Shown here: in pieces, positions 1 to 7,545 of the stretch | How positions within the stretch are numbered: position 1 is the stretch's first letter | Layout: each line of letters opens with the position of its first letter | Program-made: the position numbers and the translations under genes | Source of the DNA: Abyssisolibacter fermentans | GTDB lineage: Bacteria > Bacillota > Clostridia > Tissierellales > MCWD3 | Assembly (NCBI RefSeq): GCF_001559865.1 | Contig: NZ_LOHE01000085.1 | Span: 1-64,000, forward strand | DNA length: 64,000 nucleotides | Direction of reading: 5' to 3' | The notes under the pieces: model-generated | Database searches by the model: none | Told to the model about the DNA's origin: nothing | The model's input: the letters and a program-made list of their open reading frames with translations, nothing else

Positions 1-358
1 ATGATGAAAAAATATAGGCATCAATGTCATGGTCGAAAAATGTCATGTAGCTTCCAAAAGATTTAATGGTTTGATTTCTTTGGGGTCAAGCGTTGTGAGT
101 GTGTTGCCAGAAGATGGGGAAGATACATTGCACAATGGTGATGGGCACGAATCTGAGAATCTATGCTGGTTCCTGTAAAGAAGTAATTTTTTTCATTATA
201 TAAAAACTGAAAAAAGCACTTCTTAAAAGTTACCTACTAAGAAACCTCAGATTGCGTGCTAGTACATTTATTGGTTGAAATAGTTATTAGAGCAGTTGGT
301 TACTGTTTGCTTAGGGTAGATGATATTAGAAAATATATATGAGTAACCAATTTTAATG
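1..358. repeat. Structured dispersed repeat, copy A (cut by window edge)
   Basis: This stretch is clearly homologous to 42965-43312, with long identical blocks around the GGGCACGAATCTGAG segment. No long ORF is conserved between the copies. Both copies can fold: AATCTGAG at 150-157 pairs with CTCAGATT at 246-253 and encloses a long hairpin at 180-222. Stem position GAAGT/ACTTC here is GAAGC/GCTTC in copy B, a compensatory change. Likely a structured RNA or a mobile-element end; the family is not recognised. Confidence 0.6.
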
Positions 359-398
359 CAGCGTAAACTGTTAATGTTGTGCTAAAAAAGGAAGATGA

Positions 399-445
399 TT
401 TAGTTAACTGTTTACTATTATGGAAAATAAGAGTATGATATTATT
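399..445. repeat. Island-flanking direct repeat, left copy
   Basis: 47 bp that recur at 18037-18083. The last 36 bases are identical and the first 11 partly so. The two copies bracket the accessory single-gene island, so they may mark its boundaries or be two copies of a dispersed element. Confidence 0.6.
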
Positions 446-580
446 GAAGGTTGTCTTGATTGTTTACCTATATACTAGATTGATATAATACAGGAAGTTC
501 GACGACATTCAAGTTCAAGCACTATGGAGATAAATACACATGATACAAAAAATAGTCTTAGAAAGATACAAAGTCTATTG

Positions 581-636
581 GATAAAATAATGAAGTTGGA
601 GAGTTTTACTACAGGAGGATTTCATGAGCCAAAGTT
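581..636. repeat. 56-bp dispersed repeat (with 4609-4664)
   Basis: The segment starting GATAAAATAATGAAG matches 4609-4664 with only about seven differences over 56 bp. Both copies lie in spacers. A 76-codon frame that spans this copy (524-754) is not preserved in the other, so I treat it as non-coding. Confidence 0.55.
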
Positions 637-781
637 CGCAAATCCTAATAATATTAGAAGTATTCACGAATTTTGGTTCGTGAATGCAGAAGTTAGGCAA
701 CATCAGATGTATGAGACCGCGCGTCCTGAGCGGATTTACTATGGATATGCATGAAGAATTATTTATTGAGGAGATTATTGC

Positions 782-1330
782 ATGATTGATTATGAGGTTT
801 TAAAAGAATTTATTATTCTATATTACAAAGATAAAGATATTATGCATGACTTGTCGCATATTGAAAGGGTTATAAAAACGGTGAAAAGCCTTATGAAATA
901 TGTTGAATGTAATATTGATTATGAAGTTATAGTCTATGCAGCTTATTTTCATGGTTTTATTTATAATGATGATGAGAACATTAAAATCTGGTTGAAAGAA
1001 AGAGGTTTTTCTGAGGAAAAAATAGAATTTATTGTAAAAGTTGCTTGGGAATCTCAAAAAAATGAAAGTGCAGAAACAATTGAAGGGAAATTATTACATG
1101 ATGCACACATGGTAGAAGGTGGGAAAACATTTTTGATTGTTAAGTCACTTATAACAGGTTCTGTGAGAGGACAAACATTGGATGAAACTATAGAATATAT
1201 AGAAAAGAACATCTTAGGAACAGGTTGTTGTTACTTTGAAGAAGCAAAGAAAATTTATAATGAAGCACAAAAATTTGCAAAAGAATTTATTAATGAGCTA
1301 AAAATAGGATTAAATTGTGGACTGAGATAG
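782..1330 (+). CDS. HD-superfamily protein, atypical active site
   Basis: A 182-residue protein resembling small HD-domain phosphohydrolases. H22 and H26 fall in an HDLSHIERV motif, and residues 53-60 read AAYFHGFI, where the family normally has an H-D pair (here H57-G58). A later HDAH occurs at 106-109. HD proteins use His/Asp to bind divalent metals and hydrolyse phosphoesters; the H-G substitution makes activity uncertain. A GAGGAG RBS lies just upstream of the ATG. It is a single-gene unit in the accessory island. The substrate cannot be inferred. Confidence 0.7.
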   Translation: MIDYEVLKEFIILYYKDKDIMHDLSHIERVIKTVKSLMKYVECNIDYEVIVYAAYFHGFIYNDDENIKIWLKERGFSEEKIEFIVKVAWESQKNESAETIEGKLLHDAHMVEGGKTFLIVKSLITGSVRGQTLDETIEYIEKNILGTGCCYFEEAKKIYNEAQKFAKEFINELKIGLNCGLR

Positions 1331-1391
1331 GTAATTTTTAAGGAGCCGCCGTCCATGACGGATTCTGATTTTAGGGGCATCTGGCATCTCC

Positions 1392-1559
1392 TAACAACAC
1401 ATCTCTGCAGAGGGCGCGTAGAGAAAGGTCACATAGTAGGACATCGTAAGAACGATCATGAAGTAAGGTGCGCCACATCACTTTATCAGGTGCAAGCACC
1501 ACCATGGGGCATTTCTTATAAGTCCGATTCAGTGATGTCGGAGATGTAGAAACGTTATA
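1392..1559. other. Palindromic cassette-junction site A (attC-like)
   Basis: This site lies in the 352-bp spacer between the HD and SEFIR genes. It begins CTAACAACACATCTC and ends GGAGATGTAGAAACGTTATA, so TAAC/GTTA and ACATCTC/GAGATGT pair with unpaired bases between them. Its right 95 bp are homologous to the next spacer (2624-2722), sharing the CACATC-CTTTA-CAGGTG and TCCG-TTCAG-GA-GTCGGA blocks although the flanking genes are unrelated. The structure resembles an integron attC site; assignment is inference. Confidence 0.45.
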
Positions 1560-1682
1560 CGCTATGCATATTCATTAATGTAAAATTTTGAGGAAGACAT
1601 TTTATACATACAACTATATTTTGAAAAATTCTGTGAAGTAGAAGTATTGTATATTTAGATTTCAAATAAAGGATGGATTATT

Positions 1683-2555
1683 ATGAAAAAAGTTTTTTTA
1701 TCTTATTGTTGGAATCGATATGATAAATTTGTGGAAATTCTTGCGACTAAACTACTGACTAAATATGATGTAGTTTTTGACAAATGGGAAATGAAACACG
1801 GGTATAACATGGATTTTTTTATGGAAAATTCTATAAGAGAAGCTGATAAAGTATTTGTTCTATGTGAAAGAGAGTATGTAAAAAAGGCAAATAATAGAGT
1901 TAGTGGTGTTGGAGTAGAAACATCAATAATAAGTCCAAAAGTGTATAGGGATAATAAGCAAGAAAAATTTATTCCTGTTTTTTTAGAGGGTACAAAGATA
2001 AAACCTGATTATATGGAATCAATATTTGGAATTGAGGTTAATCCAAATATTAAAATGACTTCTGAAAAATTAGCAGAATTTATTAATGCAATAGAAGGTA
2101 AATCTATTTTAGAAAAGCCCAAGTTTGATGTTTTTAGCGACAATGTAGACGTTGAAATACCAACGAAAATTAGCGGGATGTCTTTAATTGATAAGTTTAA
2201 AAATGGAATTTTTGATGTAGAAGTTTATGAAAAAGTGTTAAACGTTTTAAAAGAGAATCTGCTTGAAAAGTTTATTGTAAAATACCAACTTAGTAATTTT
2301 GGAAAAATAATCTTAAGATTTGATAAAAATAGACAGATAAAAATTATGCTATCTATAGATAAAAATTATGCAGAAGCAACTGGGTATGGCGGATGGAAAA
2401 ACTATGATATATTTGGAAAAGTTGCATATGATGTTGGTATTGCAACTGAAATTGAAGAAGTTAAGGATATTGCTGGTCGAATTTTAAAGGGATGCGCGGA
2501 GATTCGATTTAACTTAAATGATATGCTAGATGACTTTAATATGTCAAATATATAA
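1683..2555 (+). CDS. SEFIR/TIR-domain protein, candidate antiphage effector
   Basis: A 290-residue protein. Residues 1-115 form a SEFIR/TIR fold: KVFLSYCW at the N-terminus, VVFDKWEM near 31-37, IREADKVFVLC near 51-61, and GVGVETSII around 76-83 with E79 as the likely catalytic-position glutamate, then KFIPVFLEG. The remaining 150 residues are an unrecognised domain that could be the sensor. Single-gene SEFIR proteins are known to act by abortive infection with NAD+ depletion. The RBS (AAAGGA) is well placed before the ATG. No partner gene is adjacent. The SEFIR call is firm; the defence role is inference from the family. Confidence 0.8.
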   Translation: MKKVFLSYCWNRYDKFVEILATKLLTKYDVVFDKWEMKHGYNMDFFMENSIREADKVFVLCEREYVKKANNRVSGVGVETSIISPKVYRDNKQEKFIPVFLEGTKIKPDYMESIFGIEVNPNIKMTSEKLAEFINAIEGKSILEKPKFDVFSDNVDVEIPTKISGMSLIDKFKNGIFDVEVYEKVLNVLKENLLEKFIVKYQLSNFGKIILRFDKNRQIKIMLSIDKNYAEATGYGGWKNYDIFGKVAYDVGIATEIEEVKDIAGRILKGCAEIRFNLNDMLDDFNMSNI

Positions 2556-2575
2556 AAAGATAAATATGAACTGCG

Positions 2576-2722
2576 TATAACAAGATTTTTGCGCAAGGGT
2601 GCATGGAAGTACGTTTTTGTGGCAAGGCATATGCACCACATCTCTTTACCAGGTGAAAATATCGCCAGGGAGAAGGGCTCTGAGGGTCCGGTTCAGAGAC
2701 GTCGGAAATACAAAATGTTATA
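2576..2722. other. Palindromic cassette-junction site B (attC-like)
   Basis: Starts TATAAC (2576-2581) and ends GTTATA (2717-2722), with inner pairing ATTT/AAAT and a 147-bp span. The right part is homologous to site A. It separates SEFIR from the next HD gene. TAAC...GTTA termini with imperfect internal complementarity match the general plan of attC sites. Confidence 0.45.
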
Positions 2723-2811
2723 TAAAATCGCGTGCAAAGAAAATGCTGCGTCCTGCGGCAAATATTTTAAAGAATCCTAATTAGTAAATTCTAATAGGTA
2801 TTGGAGGAGAC

Positions 2812-3369
2812 ATGAGATCAAAAGAAATTATTAAGTTTTTAAGTATAGCAGAAAAATTAAAATGTGAGTTACGTCATTCTTGGACATCAACAATGAGACA
2901 GGAAAGTGTAGCAGATCATAGTTGGAGACTTTGCCTTTTTTCATGGATACTAAAGGATAAATTACCCGAATATGATATGGATAAAGTAATGAAAATGTGT
3001 TTATTTCATGATTTAGGCGAAGCTTTAGCTGGAGATATACCTAGCTTTATTAAGAATAGTGAAGACGAATTGAATGAAGAAAATGCAATAATTCAGATAC
3101 TTAATATGTTGGATGGTGTTTTAAAGGATGAGCTAGAAAATCTATTCATGGAAATGAAAGAGCAAAAAAGTAGAGAAGCTAAGTTATTTAAAGCACTTGA
3201 TAAAATGGAAGTAGTAATACAACATAATGAAGCACCGATTGAGACATGGATACCATTAGAATATGAGTTAAATAAAACATACGGAAGTGATGAAGTAAAG
3301 GGTATTAAGGCATTGGAAGAGTTAAGAGAAGTGATTAGAAAAGATACTATAAAAAAGATTAGTGGATAA
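2812..3369 (+). CDS. HD-domain 5'-nucleotidase (YfbR/HDDC2-like)
   Basis: A 185-residue protein with the features of the HD_3 family that includes bacterial YfbR and eukaryotic HDDC2, which remove the 5' phosphate from deoxynucleoside monophosphates. Metal ligands are visible: RHSWTS at 21-26, ESVADHSWR with H36, CLFHDLGEALAGDIP with H66-D67, and the late aspartate in KALDKME. Length is typical. A GGAGGA RBS precedes the ATG by a few bases. Probable role: nucleotide-pool cleanup. It stands alone in the island. Confidence 0.85.
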   Translation: MRSKEIIKFLSIAEKLKCELRHSWTSTMRQESVADHSWRLCLFSWILKDKLPEYDMDKVMKMCLFHDLGEALAGDIPSFIKNSEDELNEENAIIQILNMLDGVLKDELENLFMEMKEQKSREAKLFKALDKMEVVIQHNEAPIETWIPLEYELNKTYGSDEVKGIKALEELREVIRKDTIKKISG

Positions 3370-3422
3370 AGAGGAGTAGTAGGGACCTACGTCCTATAGG
3401 CTCTGGTTTCGCGGAACGCGCG

Positions 3423-3436
3423 CCGTTACATAACAA
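3423..3436 (+). repeat. Spacer motif CCGTTACATAACAA
   Basis: This 14-mer recurs with one change at 16502-16515 (CCGTCACATAACAA), in both cases in a GC-richer patch right after a gene and followed by a TTCG-containing stretch. It may be the left half of another degenerate cassette-junction site. Confidence 0.35.
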
Positions 3437-3481
3437 TGTGTTCACATTCGTTCTGAGTAAGGTATTCCCTCTTTTATAAAG

Positions 3482-3574
3482 ACAAGTTTTAAGAATATAG
3501 CAGCACAATCACTTTATAGATCAATTGGGTTTTTAGAAATTGGAAAAGAGTATGAATGGACAAAAAAACTATAA
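3482..3574 (+). pseudogene. C-terminal fragment of a GNAT acetyltransferase
   Basis: One frame reads TSFKNIAAQSLYRSIGFLEI and ends in EWTKKL-stop. The N-x-A-x-SLY-x-x-GF signature is the conserved C-terminal motif of GNAT acetyltransferases. There is no upstream coding part: the fragment begins shortly after the junction-like GC-rich patch at 3390-3450, as if recombination had removed the first four-fifths of the gene. Not expected to be functional. Confidence 0.7.
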
Positions 3575-3634
3575 AAACACAAAAAATATATTTCCTACGA
3601 GAACTTCATGTAACACTTATTTGCAAAAGGGGTT

Positions 3635-3661
3635 AATCAATAGGGATGGTTCGTTTAGATT
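3635..3661. repeat. REP-like repeat
   Basis: Matches the spacer consensus AATCAATAGGGAnGGTTC followed by TTTnGAT. Related copies lie at 4491, 4564, 6499, 10109, 12836, 13425, 14220 and 17989. The ends (AATCA/TGATT) are inverted. GGGACGGTTC-type repeats resemble REP sequences mobilised by RAYT (IS200-like) transposases; no such gene is in the window. Confidence 0.6.
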
Positions 3662-3772
3662 GAATTGTACGGATCTGGTTCGGATAAGGCGTAAACACGA
3701 CACTGTTAATGAAATAAGAGTTTTTTATTTATTAAGTTTGGTATGCTTATAAAAGGAAGAAAGGGTAGGTAG

Positions 3773-4399
3773 ATGAAAAACACTAAAAGATTTTGGGATA
3801 AAATATCATCAAGGTATGATTCTCAAGTTTATTTAAAACATCTTGAAGGATATAATAAAACTATAAATATGACAAGGAATTATTTAAAAACTACCGATGT
3901 AGTACTAGACTTCGCGTGTGGAACAGGTGTAACTACAATTGAATTATCTAAGAATGTTGAAAGAATTGAAGCTATTGACATATCAGAAAATATGATTGAT
4001 ATTGCAAAATGTAAATCAGTACAAAGAGATATATCAAATATCTGTTTTGATGTAGCAACTATCTATGACAAAAGGTTTATTAAAGAATCTTTTGATGTAG
4101 TTATTGCCTTCAATATTCTTTACTTAATGGAGGATATGGATAATGTAATACAACGTATATATGAACTATTAAAACCTAATGGGATATTTATTTCATCAAC
4201 GAATTGCCTAGGCGAAAAGAACAGTTTAACGATTATGATTCAATCACTATTAAGTAAAATTGGAGTAATTCCATTTATAAGAAGATTGAAGATATCTGAA
4301 TTAGAAGGAATAATTAAAGGTAGTAATTTTTCTATTATGCAAACTCATAAGTTTAATGAATCTGTACCAAATTATTATATAATATCAAGAAAAAAATAA
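3773..4399 (+). CDS. Class I SAM-dependent methyltransferase
   Basis: A 208-residue protein. SAM-binding motif I is VVLDFACGTGVTT near residues 43-55, followed by an acidic residue in IEAIDISENMI and motif IV-like FDVVIAFNILYLM. The substrate cannot be told; the fold matches small-molecule or ubiE-like methyltransferases. The start follows an AAAGGAAGAAAGGG purine run. A 17-bp sequence, TTATTTATTAAGTTTGG, just upstream (3725-3741) recurs upstream of the peptidase gene at 6884-6900, suggesting shared cassette leader DNA. Confidence 0.8.
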   Translation: MKNTKRFWDKISSRYDSQVYLKHLEGYNKTINMTRNYLKTTDVVLDFACGTGVTTIELSKNVERIEAIDISENMIDIAKCKSVQRDISNICFDVATIYDKRFIKESFDVVIAFNILYLMEDMDNVIQRIYELLKPNGIFISSTNCLGEKNSLTIMIQSLLSKIGVIPFIRRLKISELEGIIKGSNFSIMQTHKFNESVPNYYIISRKK

Positions 4400-4490
4400 T
4401 AAATAAACTAAAAAAACATGGATTATTCTATTGTTTTTTATGCCAGAATTTTATCCATAATTACTTTTTTGATCAAAATGTTAAAAATAT

Positions 4491-4518
4491 AATCATTAGG
4501 GAGGTTCCTTTTAATTTT
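4491..4518. repeat. REP-like repeat
   Basis: AATCATTAGGGAGGTTCC, then TTTTAATTTT: a degenerate copy of the spacer repeat. It is in the 546-bp gap 4400-4945, which otherwise holds another copy at 4564-4589, the 56-bp repeat at 4609-4664 and a gene stub. Confidence 0.5.
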
Positions 4519-4563
4519 AGTATAACTCGAAGCTAAATGAGAATATTTTATAGTTATTTTAAT

Positions 4564-4589
4564 AATCAAGGGACGGTTATTTTGACTTG
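4564..4589. repeat. REP-like repeat
   Basis: AATCAAGGGACGGTTATTTT then GACTTG. It sits 20 bp before the 56-bp repeat shared with 581-636, so two repeat families are adjacent here. Confidence 0.55.
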
Positions 4590-4608
4590 AAAGGTACAAA
4601 CTCCATTC

Positions 4609-4664
4609 GATAAAATGATGAAGTAGGAGAATTTTACTACAAGAGGATTTCATGAATCAAAGTT
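4609..4664. repeat. 56-bp dispersed repeat, second copy
   Basis: Aligns with 581-636 with about seven mismatches and no gaps. No reading frame is shared intact between the copies. Confidence 0.55.
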
Positions 4665-4723
4665 ATATGAAAGAATTGAAGAGCTACAACATTAGAGTCC
4701 GAGTATATTGTAGGAGCGTGACG

Positions 4724-4837
4724 AATGATAGAGAATATAGTTAAATTAACAGGAATTGTAACTAATTTTAATGATCAGCCATTAAAAAAGACAGACTGTT
4801 TTTCTTCAGTCTGCCGTCCCCTACGATTGATGTGAAA
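4724..4837 (+). pseudogene. Gene stub interrupted by a REP-like hairpin
   Basis: The ATG opens a frame beginning MIENIVKLTGIVTNFNDQPL, which resembles the first strand of a carboxypeptidase-regulatory (transthyretin-like) domain (LxGxVxDFxxxPL). It then runs straight into a repeat with CAGACTG/CAGTCTG pairing and GCCGTCCCC, and stops at 4837. The simplest reading is a 5' gene fragment cut off by REP-like DNA; the domain match is only suggestive. Confidence 0.35.
4785..4820. repeat. REP-like hairpin
   Basis: CAGACTG (4792-4798) pairs with CAGTCTG (4807-4813), followed by CCGTCCCC. The reverse complement GGGACGGCAGACTG is the sequence at 6507-6520, so it is an inverted copy of the same repeat family. 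Confidence 0.55.
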
Positions 4838-4945
4838 CATCATAATTCCAGTTACTGCATAGTGTTTCTTATAAATCATTAAAACGTAAAATGTTTTTGA
4901 AATTTTATTCATTGAATTAAGCAATATGTAATTATTTTAAATGAA

Positions 4946-5533
4946 TTAATCTAGTGATTTTCCTAATAATAAGTTTTGAGTATCAATAGTTATAGTTCTC
5001 AAAACTTTACTAACTTCCTCGTCATTTTTATGAGAAATGTTTGGATAAATAGCAAAAGATGTTATTTGTATAAACATATTATTATCTGTAAAATTAGCAT
5101 TATAAATTATTGGTAATTCATAATTGTCAATTAAAAATTCATTAGTCATATTATCTACAATATTTACACTGAAGTATTCCTTTTGTTGTATTTTGGGACT
5201 ATAATAAAAACCTAATTTAGTTATAACATTTTTTGAATCATTAATAAAGTAGACTATGTTTTTTTTAGGTTTTGATGGGTCATTTCCAATTATATCGCCT
5301 TTATCAGAAGACCATTTACCATCTACATTACCATAATACGGAACAGCGAATACATAATCTTTTTTATTAATACGAGTGTATTTATTACTTAATTCATTTA
5401 TTAGGTTATTTGTTTTATTGAAAAACTCTTCATAAGTTAGACTTTTATATTCGTACTTATATAACAGAATTAATAAAATAATTATAACAGCACTTATACT
5501 TATAAATAATGATTTTTTATTCATTTGTTTCAC
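4946..5533 (-). CDS. Membrane-anchored protein of unknown function
   Basis: 195 residues: a short basic N-terminus, one transmembrane segment (about residues 9-25, rich in I/L/V), then a soluble extracytoplasmic part with no recognised motif. The start follows GAGGTGA. It lies 48 bp downstream of the secreted-protein gene on the same strand and probably forms a two-gene unit with it. It is one of only two genes in the island pointing the other way. Function unknown. Confidence 0.65.
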   Translation of the reverse strand: MKQMNKKSLFISISAVIIILLILLYKYEYKSLTYEEFFNKTNNLINELSNKYTRINKKDYVFAVPYYGNVDGKWSSDKGDIIGNDPSKPKKNIVYFINDSKNVITKLGFYYSPKIQQKEYFSVNIVDNMTNEFLIDNYELPIIYNANFTDNNMFIQITSFAIYPNISHKNDEEVSKVLRTITIDTQNLLLGKSLD

Positions 5534-5543
5534 CTCAGGTTTT

Positions 5544-5570
5544 AAGCGTATAGTATAAAACTATACGCTT
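5544..5570. terminator. Intergenic hairpin inside the inverted gene pair
   Basis: Perfect 10-bp stem AAGCGTATAG/CTATACGCTT with a 7-nt loop. The T-run lies on the + side, so it looks like a terminator for + transcription. On the minus strand it sits just before the RBS of the 4946-5533 gene, where it could act as an attenuator or mRNA-stabilising element. Confidence 0.5.
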
Positions 5571-5581
5571 TTTACTATTTA

Positions 5582-6268
5582 TTACCATGTATATACAGGT
5601 CTACCAAATGTTACTGATGTATATTTAGTTTCTTCATATGGTATTACACCTTCAAATCTATTTTTTATAACAATTTCATGCTGACCGAGACAATTTATAT
5701 AGTCATATTTATATTGTCCTCCTGTCTTAACTCCAGCTGCATATATAGGTATGTAACCTTTTTTCCTTTCAGTAATTCTAGCAGTACCTGAGCAACCAAT
5801 AGCTTTATTTGTTGAACTTTCTCTTGATACAGTTAACCCAAGAGATTGCGCTATTTCAGTTTTTACAGCCACAAAGGAAGCTTCTATTTTTACATCAGTA
5901 GCTGTATTAACGGCGACATTCCAAGTTACAGTATGACCTTCACTATAAGTAACAGTAAAATTTTCCCATTCTCCACCAGTATTATCAAAATAAACTTTTA
6001 TTAGAGGAAAAGCTTCTGGATCTATTTCTGTATATTCAGGTAGATATTCAAGTTTTGACAACTCACTGGTAGTTCCAGATCTATATATTGAGCTATTAGA
6101 TTTGGGCATATATCTAGAAATATCATCAAATTTTTTATTGAAATGATCATTTATTTCTTCTTGGGAAAAAGAACTTGTACCAAGATCACTGCTTGCAAAA
6201 ACAGTTGTAAAACTAGTAAATAAAATAAAACAAATAGTTACTATACTTAAATATTTTTTAGTTTTCAT
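5582..6268 (-). CDS. Secreted protein, beta-rich, unknown function
   Basis: 228 residues with a clear Sec signal peptide (MKTKKY, a hydrophobic core to about residue 24, cleavage near VFASS). The mature part is rich in alternating T/V/S residues (for example EGHTVTWNVAV and VKIEASFVAV) with a G-containing strand near IPIYAAGVKTGGQYKY. The pattern suggests a beta-sheet protein, perhaps pore-forming-like, but I recognise no family. The start has a GGAGG RBS and a good promoter upstream. Confidence 0.65.
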   Translation of the reverse strand: MKTKKYLSIVTICFILFTSFTTVFASSDLGTSSFSQEEINDHFNKKFDDISRYMPKSNSSIYRSGTTSELSKLEYLPEYTEIDPEAFPLIKVYFDNTGGEWENFTVTYSEGHTVTWNVAVNTATDVKIEASFVAVKTEIAQSLGLTVSRESSTNKAIGCSGTARITERKKGYIPIYAAGVKTGGQYKYDYINCLGQHEIVIKNRFEGVIPYEETKYTSVTFGRPVYTW

Positions 6269-6330
6269 TATTAACCTCCGAATAAATAGAATTATGTAAC
6301 TGCAATTACAATAATATCGATATCGGTTAA

Positions 6331-6359
6331 ATTATAACATAAAATTTATAGCAAAACAA
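6331..6359 (-). promoter_or_regulatory. Sigma-A-type promoter of the secreted-protein gene
   Basis: On the minus strand: -35 TTGTTT, a 17-bp spacer, -10 TATAAT. Downstream lies a GATATCGATAT palindrome, a possible operator. The transcript would start about 55 bp before the RBS. Confidence 0.55.
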
Positions 6360-6498
6360 CTAATATATTAATAAAATACAAATAGATTAAAAAAATGTAA
6401 TTATAAACCAACAAAGTAATGTCATTAGCCTGGTATTTTTGAGGAAGTTTCGAAACTGTTGAAAGATTTTTATAATAGAGACTTATGAAAAAGTCTAC

Positions 6499-6522
6499 AA
6501 TCAATAGGGACGGCAGACTGCG
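6499..6522. repeat. REP-like repeat
   Basis: AATCAATAGGGACGGCAGAC then TGCG. It lies in the 644-bp gap 6269-6912. The rest of this gap holds the promoter above, a possible 20-codon membrane peptide at 6634-6696 (weak) and junction site C. Confidence 0.6.
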
Positions 6523-6767
6523 TAAAAACAAACAAAATAACTAGTAAAATTTGATTAGAAAATAGTCAATATATGATATAATTAAAATAAAAAAGGTAGA
6601 AAAACATGCAAAGATATATATATAAAGGAAAAAATGTGGGGTACAGTCGTTTATGGCATTGTTTGTCTATTATTGTTATATTTCTCATTTAGATGATAAC
6701 AAGTAGAAGCAAATATGCATTGGGAATATAAGAATTAATTATTTTTTTAAAGTTTATGCCGACGTCG

Positions 6768-6843
6768 TATAACAGAGGGTTTGCAACATCTAGGTAGAAA
6801 ATTGGAGTAATAACCAGACGTCGCAAACCCTCAGAACGTTATC
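6768..6843. other. Compact palindromic junction site C (attC-like)
   Basis: TATAAC at 6768-6773 and GTTATC at 6838-6843 enclose GAGGGTTTGCAACATCT paired with AGACGTCGCAAACCCTC around a 24-nt loop. About 5 extra bases (AGAAC) sit on the right arm before GTTA, leaving extrahelical bases. Terminal TAAC/GTTA, a long stem with asymmetry and a position right after a promoterless spacer are the hallmarks of a folded attC site. Confidence 0.5.
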
Positions 6844-6912
6844 TATCATTATTTAAAAAGGGATTAGGGTAATGCTTAGGGTCTTATTTATTAAGTTTGG
6901 AGGTTTCAGTAA

Positions 6913-7545
6913 ATGTTAGTGTTATTAAGTAATTTTACCCGAAAAGATAACAAAGAACTAATTAATAGAGTTGTTAATAATTTTAGTAATGGTAAATATA
7001 ATTTAGCATATGTACCATCTTGTACTGATTCTAGTCGAAAATATTATATACACGTTAAATCTATGCTTAATGAGTATGGGAATTTCCAATATGAATATTA
7101 TGATATCGATGAGAATTGCGATAGCATTGATTTTGATAAATTATTTTCATCTGATGTAATTTATCTTTCTGGTGGAAATACTTTTTATTTTTTGAATAAT
7201 ATAAAAAAGAATAACTTAATTGATAGGTTCAGGTCTTATGTTAAAACAGGTGGTAACATAATTGGTTTAAGTGCTGGAGCAATTATACTAAGTCAGAGTA
7301 TAGAAATTGCTAAATTTGGAGGTGAAAATATATGTGAGATAGAGGATTTTAGTGCATTGGGATTAGTACAATTTGATTTCATACCACACTGGAATATGGG
7401 TTCTCATAATATATACGAATTAAAACATTTTTCTAAGAAAAATAAAAAAGTGATTTATACTTGTAATGATGGAGATGGAATAATTGTCGATAAAGAAAAC
7501 ATAGAATTGTATGGTTCTATTACAAAGATAGATTATAGTCTTTAA
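6913..7545 (+). CDS. Peptidase E-like (S51 family) hydrolase
   Basis: 210 residues of the class I glutamine amidotransferase-like fold with serine instead of cysteine at the nucleophile elbow: NIIGLSAGAIIL, Ser120. Upstream is YLSGGNTFYF (85-93), another family hallmark, and downstream a histidine in FIPHWNMGSH. Family S51 includes Asp-specific dipeptidase PepE and cyanophycinase. A GGAGG RBS precedes the ATG. It is a single-gene unit directly after junction site C. Confidence 0.85.
   Translation: MLVLLSNFTRKDNKELINRVVNNFSNGKYNLAYVPSCTDSSRKYYIHVKSMLNEYGNFQYEYYDIDENCDSIDFDKLFSSDVIYLSGGNTFYFLNNIKKNNLIDRFRSYVKTGGNIIGLSAGAIILSQSIEIAKFGGENICEIEDFSALGLVQFDFIPHWNMGSHNIYELKHFSKKNKKVIYTCNDGDGIIVDKENIELYGSITKIDYSL

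Noticed and set aside
524-754. 76-codon frame overlapping the first 56-bp repeat
   Set aside because: No RBS, no protein similarity I recognise, and the frame is broken in the homologous repeat at 4609-4664.
1355-1549. 64-codon frame in spacer 1
   Set aside because: It lies on the palindromic site A that is homologous to spacer 2, where no frame is preserved.
2589-2784. Two overlapping short frames in spacer 2
   Set aside because: They fall in the non-coding site B and lack protein-like composition.
6634-6696. 20-codon membrane-like peptide (MWGTVVYGIVCLLLL...)
   Set aside because: It has a plausible AAGG RBS but is too short to support without conservation; left as a note.
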